From the NCBI GenBank assembly GCA_018780145.1, contig JADMKA010000081.1:1-44687 (forward strand): a stretch of 44,687 nucleotides of DNA, written 5' to 3'. Shown here in pieces: positions 40,748-44,687 of this stretch. Made by a program: the position numbers and the translations under genes. The stretch's first letter is position 1. Every line of letters starts with the position of its first letter. Below the pieces are notes generated by a model. It searched no databases and had not been told where the DNA came from. It worked only from the letters and a program-made list of their open reading frames with translations. This DNA is from Vitreoscilla sp. GTDB lineage: Bacteria; Pseudomonadota; Gammaproteobacteria; Burkholderiales; Burkholderiaceae_C.

Positions 40748-42703
40748 ATGAACCACCCGACGCTGCTCCAGGGTTGGCCTTGTCCAACGCTGTACCTGGA
40801 CGCTCGTGGGCTGGTCGTCAGCACCAGCGACAGCCTGTGCCGGCTGCTGGACCAAGACCGCGAAGCCATTGAAAACCGCCCTTTCGACGGTCTGCTGACC
40901 GCGGCTTCCCGCGTCCTCTTCCAGAGCTATCTGCACCCGCTGCTGCAACTTCATGGCAACGTCGAGGAGATTTCGCTGGCCTTGCGTGCGCGGCACGGAG
41001 GCACGGTGGATGTGCTGTTCTACAGCGCCCGCGTGCCGCGTCCGGCAGCCCCGCCCGACAGCGCCAGCAGCGCTGCGGCATCGGCGCACGAGGTCCAGGT
41101 GATCCTGGCGCCGATACGCCGGCGGCGGGGCATCGAAGACGAGATGCTGCGCATCAAGCGTGCCGCTGACCTCGCCCCGGGCCTGATCTTCCAGCTGATG
41201 CAGTTGCCGGACGGCAGACGGCACTTCCCGTTCGTCAGCGAGGCGATGCGCCGCCTTTACGAAGTCACGCCAGAAGCGGCCCAGGCCTCGGCCGACGCGG
41301 TCTTTGGCCGTGTGCACGGCGACGACCGGCACGCACTGCTGGCGGCCTTGAACGCCGCCGCAGACCGCGGCCAAGACTGGATGGGCAGCTACCGCGTGCT
41401 GCTTGACGGCGCTGAGCTTCGCTGGCACGAACTGCACTGCACCCCGCGGGAGCTGGCCGGCGGCGTGAGGGTCTGGCACGGCCACATCGCCGACGTGACA
41501 CAACGTCGCGCAATGGAAGCGGCTCTCTCCGAACGCGCTGCGGCCGACCGCATGGCCCAGGTGCGCAGCGAATTCCTGGCCCGCGTCAGCCATGAACTGC
41601 GCACGCCGCTGAACGGCATCATCGGCTTCACGCAGCTACTGGCCAGCGACGACGCCGACAACCTCACGGCTGGCCAGCGGGAAAGACTCGGTGTGGTGGC
41701 CGCTTCCGGCCAGCACCTGCTGCAGCTGGTAGACCAGGTGCTGGACATCACCAGCGTGGAGTCCTTGCAGGCCCGCGTCGACCTGGGTCCGGTGGCCCTG
41801 GCCCGCTGCGTGAACGAAGCCCTGGCCCTGGTGTGCAACCAGGCTGCCGCGGCCGGCATCGCGCTCGACTGCGCGGCCATGGCCGATGGCCTGACTGTGA
41901 TCGCCAATGGGCTGCGCCTGCGCCAGGTGCTGGTCAACCTCCTGTCCAACGCGATCAAGTACAACAAGCCCGGCGGCAGCGCACAGCTGCAAGTGCATGC
42001 GGGCACGGCCTCGGTGCGGCTGGTGGTCAGCGACCAGGGCACCGGGATGACGCCGCAGCAGCAGGCCGAGCTGTTCCAGCCTTTCAACCGCCTGGGCGCG
42101 CAGCACACCACCATCGAAGGCACCGGGCTGGGCCTGGTCATCACTCGCCACCTGCTCACGCAGATGGGCAGCAGCCTGGCGGTGGACAGCCGGGCCGGCG
42201 TCGGCTCCACGTTCGCTTTCGAGCTGCCGCTGCACATCGGGGTCGGCAGCCCACCGGCGCTGGCCCCAAGCGCGGCGCAATCGGTGCAGTCGGCAGAGCC
42301 GGGTATGGCCCTTTTGAGCAAGGCCGGAGGCATCCACAGCAGCGTGCTGTACGTGGAAGACAACCCGGTGAACGCCATGCTGATGGATGCCATCATCGGC
42401 CTGCGGCCTGGCGTGACCCTGAAGATCGAGCCCACGGGCACGTCGGCCCTGCAGTTGCTTGACAGCTGGGTGCCCGACCTGCTGCTGCTGGACATGCACC
42501 TGCCCGACATGCTGGGCAGTGAGTTGCTGATCGAGATCCGCCGGCGCTTTCCCCAACTCAGCACACCAGCGGTGGCGGTGTCCGCCGCGGCGCGCAGCGA
42601 CGATATCGCGCAGGCCCTGGCCGGTGGCTTCGCTGCCTATTGGACCAAGCCGCTGGACATCGACCGCACGCTGACCGAACTCGATCGCTGGCTGAGCATC
42701 TGA
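40748..42703 (+). CDS. PAS-PAS hybrid histidine kinase with receiver
   Basis: A 651-aa cytoplasmic sensor kinase with no membrane segment. A first PAS domain (about 5-120: PTLYLDARGLVVSTSDSLCR ... ISLALRARHGG) resembles the PAS of RsbP/RsbU-like proteins; a second PAS follows at about 138-258 with a PAC end (HGHIADVTQRRAMEAAL). The kinase core has SHELRTPLNGIIGF (His282), NLLSNAIKY, DQGTGMT and GTGLGLVI. The C-terminal receiver has YVEDNPVN, Asp582 in LLLDMHLP and the Lys in YWTKPLD. It starts 13 bases after the RsbQ-like stop, so the hydrolase likely produces the signal for the first PAS. No phosphotransfer protein or regulator is next to it, so the output is unknown. Confidence 0.92.
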   Translation: MNHPTLLQGWPCPTLYLDARGLVVSTSDSLCRLLDQDREAIENRPFDGLLTAASRVLFQSYLHPLLQLHGNVEEISLALRARHGGTVDVLFYSARVPRPAAPPDSASSAAASAHEVQVILAPIRRRRGIEDEMLRIKRAADLAPGLIFQLMQLPDGRRHFPFVSEAMRRLYEVTPEAAQASADAVFGRVHGDDRHALLAALNAAADRGQDWMGSYRVLLDGAELRWHELHCTPRELAGGVRVWHGHIADVTQRRAMEAALSERAAADRMAQVRSEFLARVSHELRTPLNGIIGFTQLLASDDADNLTAGQRERLGVVAASGQHLLQLVDQVLDITSVESLQARVDLGPVALARCVNEALALVCNQAAAAGIALDCAAMADGLTVIANGLRLRQVLVNLLSNAIKYNKPGGSAQLQVHAGTASVRLVVSDQGTGMTPQQQAELFQPFNRLGAQHTTIEGTGLGLVITRHLLTQMGSSLAVDSRAGVGSTFAFELPLHIGVGSPPALAPSAAQSVQSAEPGMALLSKAGGIHSSVLYVEDNPVNAMLMDAIIGLRPGVTLKIEPTGTSALQLLDSWVPDLLLLDMHLPDMLGSELLIEIRRRFPQLSTPAVAVSAAARSDDIAQALAGGFAAYWTKPLDIDRTLTELDRWLSI

Positions 42704-42880
42704 GCCGCCGGTCGGTTAAGCGTCGCCCTTTTGTCAACGAGGGCCTCGGGCTTCGGTCAGCCGTCGTCGCATACATTCGCCGCCCGAGACCTGACGGTCG
42801 CGAGCAACCGCAACTGGCCGGATGCAGACAATCGGCGCAACCCCGCGGCCTGCGAGTCGCAGGTGCCGCGCCGGCGTTTG

Positions 42881-43591
42881 TCACACCGCCGGCCGCTGCG
42901 GGATGCCCAGGCCGCGCACCACCGCCGGCCGGGCCATGAAAGCCGCCAGAACGCGACGGACCTGGGTGAAGTCGGCAAAGCCCACCAAATCTCCCGCGCC
43001 ATAGAAGCCGACCAGGTTGTTCACCCACGGGAAGGTGGCGATGTCGGCGACGGTGTAGTCGCTGCCCATGATCCAGTCGCGGCCGGCCAGGCGCTGGTCC
43101 AGCACCGCCAACAGGCGCCGCGATTCGGCCACGTAGCGGTCGCGCGGGCGCTTGTCCTCATAGTCCTTGCCGGCGAACTTGTGGAAGAAACCCAGCTGGC
43201 CGAACATCGGGCCGATGCCGCCCATCTGGAACATCAGCCACTGCAGGGTCTCGTAGCGCGCGGCCGGGTCGGCCGGCATCAGCTGCCCGGTCTTGTCGGC
43301 CAGATAGACCAGGATCGCGCCGGATTCGAACAGCGCCAGCGGCCTGCCGCCCGGGCCGTTGGGGTCGATGATGGCCGGGATCTTGTTGTTCGGGTTCAGC
43401 GACAGGAACTCGGGCGTCAGCTGGTCGTTGGTGTCGAAGCGCACCAGGTGCGGCTCGTAGGGCAACCCGGTCTCCTCCAGCGCGATCGACACCTTCACGC
43501 CGTTCGGGGTGGGCAGCGAGTAGAGCTGCAGGCGCTCGGGGTGCTGGGCAGGCCACTTGCGGGTGATCGGGAAGCTGGAGAGGTCGGTCAT
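42881..43591 (-). CDS. Glutathione S-transferase, YghU/YfcG-like
   Basis: A 236-aa thioredoxin-fold transferase. The N-terminal domain reads LQLYSLPTPNGVKVSIALEE, NPNNKIPAIIDPNGPGG and LALFESGAILVYLADKTGQL, the signature of the Nu/Ure2p-like group including YghU and YfcG, which act as disulfide-bond reductases or peroxidases with glutathione. The C-terminal helical domain has MGGIGPMFGQLGFF and MGSDYTVADIATFPWV. Its start codon overlaps the stop codon of the P1B ATPase gene (ATGA), so they are co-translated. That link suggests handling of thiol stress caused by soft metals. The ATG at 43589-43591 is clear. Confidence 0.9.
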   Translation of the reverse strand: MTDLSSFPITRKWPAQHPERLQLYSLPTPNGVKVSIALEETGLPYEPHLVRFDTNDQLTPEFLSLNPNNKIPAIIDPNGPGGRPLALFESGAILVYLADKTGQLMPADPAARYETLQWLMFQMGGIGPMFGQLGFFHKFAGKDYEDKRPRDRYVAESRRLLAVLDQRLAGRDWIMGSDYTVADIATFPWVNNLVGFYGAGDLVGFADFTQVRRVLAAFMARPAVVRGLGIPQRPAV

Positions 43592-44687
43592 GCGGGCAGG
43601 CTCGGTGGCTGAGGGTTGCCGATTCTCGGCGAGTCGCCGCGCAGCAGACGCAGGCCGTTGAATACCACCAGAAGGCTGGCGCCCATGTCGGCGAAGACCG
43701 CCATCCACATCGTGGCACCGGCGAAAATCGCAAGCCCCAGGAACACCCCCTTGATGCCCAGCGCCAGCACGATGTTCTGCCACAGCACCGCATGGGTGCG
43801 GCGCGACAGGCGGATGGTTTCGGGCAGGCGGCGCAGGTCGTCGTTCATGATGACCACGTCGGCAGCTTCCATCGCGGTGTGGGTGCCGGCGCCGCCGAGC
43901 GCGAAGCCGATGTCCGCCTGGGCCAGGGCCGGTGCGTCGTTGATGCCGTCGCCCACCATGGCCGTCATGCCGTGCCGCGCCTGAAGGTCTTTCAGCGCGG
44001 CCAGCTTGTCCTCGGGCAGGAGCTGCGCGCGCACCTCGCCGATGCCGGCCTGCGCCGCCACGTGGCGCGCGGTGGCCAGGTTGTCGCCGGTCAGCATCAC
44101 CGTGCTGACGCCCAGCGCCTTCAGCTCGGCCACGGCAGCCACGGCCGACGGGCGCAGCGTGTCCGCCACGGCGAACAAGGCCTGCACACCCGAGGGGCCT
44201 ACCAGCAGGCTGACGCTGCGGCCGGCCTCTTCGTGGGCCTTGAGCCGCGCTTCGAGCTCCGGCGAGCAGACACCCAGCTCCTCGACCCAGCGGTGGTTGG
44301 CCAGCCTCAGATCCTGGCCGCCGATGCGGCCCTGCACCCCACGGCCCGGGGCGGCGGTGAAGTCGAGCACCTCCTGCAGTGCACCCTCCAGGCCCTGGGC
44401 GATGGCCTGCGAGACCGGGTGATCGGAGCGCGCGGCCAGGCCGTGCGCGGCGCTGCGCACAGCCGCCTCGTCATTGCCCTGGCCCAACAGCTCGACGGCC
44501 ACCAGCTGCGGCCGGCCCACGGTGAGCGTGCCGGTCTTGTCCAACGCCACCACCCGCAGGCCGCGGGCGCCTTCGAGGTGCACACCGCCTTTCACGAGGA
44601 TGCCGCGGCGCGCCGCCGAGGCCAGTGCGCTGACCACCGTCACCGGGGTGGAGATCACCAGGGCGCAGGGGCAGGCGATGACCAGCA
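43588..44687 (-). CDS. Zn/Cd/Pb-type P1B ATPase, C-terminal part
   Basis: The 5' end of the gene lies beyond the right edge; about 366 codons are visible. It enters at LVIACPCALVISTPVTV, the membrane CPC site, and continues with ALDKTGTLTVGRPQLV (phosphorylated Asp), RSDHPVSQAIA (HP motif), MVGDGINDAPALAQADIG and a last helix AVFADMGASLLVVFNGLRLL. The Asp in DMGASLLVV is diagnostic for the P1B-2 group (ZntA/CadA), so export of Zn(II), Cd(II) or Pb(II) is expected. It differs from the CopA-type enzyme at 12.6 kb. Its stop overlaps the GST start. N-terminal metal-binding domains cannot be judged. Confidence 0.93.
   Translation of the reverse strand, partial: LVIACPCALVISTPVTVVSALASAARRGILVKGGVHLEGARGLRVVALDKTGTLTVGRPQLVAVELLGQGNDEAAVRSAAHGLAARSDHPVSQAIAQGLEGALQEVLDFTAAPGRGVQGRIGGQDLRLANHRWVEELGVCSPELEARLKAHEEAGRSVSLLVGPSGVQALFAVADTLRPSAVAAVAELKALGVSTVMLTGDNLATARHVAAQAGIGEVRAQLLPEDKLAALKDLQARHGMTAMVGDGINDAPALAQADIGFALGGAGTHTAMEAADVVIMNDDLRRLPETIRLSRRTHAVLWQNIVLALGIKGVFLGLAIFAGATMWMAVFADMGASLLVVFNGLRLLRGDSPRIGNPQPPSLPA

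Overview
The window looks like a chromosomal segment of a very GC-rich betaproteobacterium of the order Burkholderiales, of the Rubrivivax/Leptothrix/Ideonella/Roseateles kind. That placement is inferred from base composition and gene families (DUF1841, cytochrome c4-type protein, VWA/MoxR pair, TamA/TamB pair, tandem GGDEF proteins), not from a marker gene. No rRNA, tRNA, CRISPR array, integrase or intact transposase was seen. Both edges cut genes: a MaoC-like dehydratase at the left and a Zn/Cd/Pb-type P1B ATPase at the right.

Region 1 (1-5.8 kb): MaoC-like fragment, an orphan ParA-type ATPase, a KefF/KefC-type potassium efflux pair, an Ala/Pro-rich membrane-anchored protein, a TauE/SafE permease with a RutE-like nitroreductase, and a DUF1841 protein. 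Region 2 (5.8-12.3 kb): a one-directional minus-strand run of small accessory enzymes (isochorismatase-like, two DUF1801, GNAT, AHSA1-like, exported hypothetical, DJ-1/PfpI, secreted hydrolase), locally lower in GC and perhaps acquired, then an orphan family-5 solute-binding protein.

Region 3 (12.4-17.2 kb): divergent copper chaperone and CopA ATPase, an HD-GYP protein and a diheme cytochrome c with a clear terminator. Region 4 (17.3-30.6 kb): MoxR ATPase, GNAT, S9 peptidase, two tandem GGDEF diguanylate cyclases facing the other way, then a tightly coupled VWA-tamA-tamB cluster with overlapping start and stop codons. HD-GYP and GGDEF proteins together give three c-di-GMP genes within 8 kb.

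Region 5 (30.6-39.9 kb) is the least explained: an exported protein with a GH75-like motif, an unrecognised two-gene membrane locus (1074 aa with a 14-glycine linker, plus 171 aa), a Tat-exported Cys-type sulfatase downstream of a LanC-like protein, a small unknown, a GreA/GreB-like factor and a gene-free structured stretch. Region 6 (39.9-44.7 kb): an RsbQ-type hydrolase followed at once by a PAS-histidine kinase-receiver hybrid, which looks like the RsbQ/PAS sensing module wired to phosphorelay output, then a Zn/Cd/Pb ATPase overlapping a glutathione S-transferase gene.

A dispersed repeat of about 80 bp occurs at three loci (four copies), each at the junction of two convergent genes; in one place it supplies the last codons and stop of the HD-GYP gene. 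The best candidates for undescribed biology are the 31764-35558 membrane locus, the RsbQ/PAS-kinase module, the LanC-like/sulfatase pair and the convergent-junction repeat.
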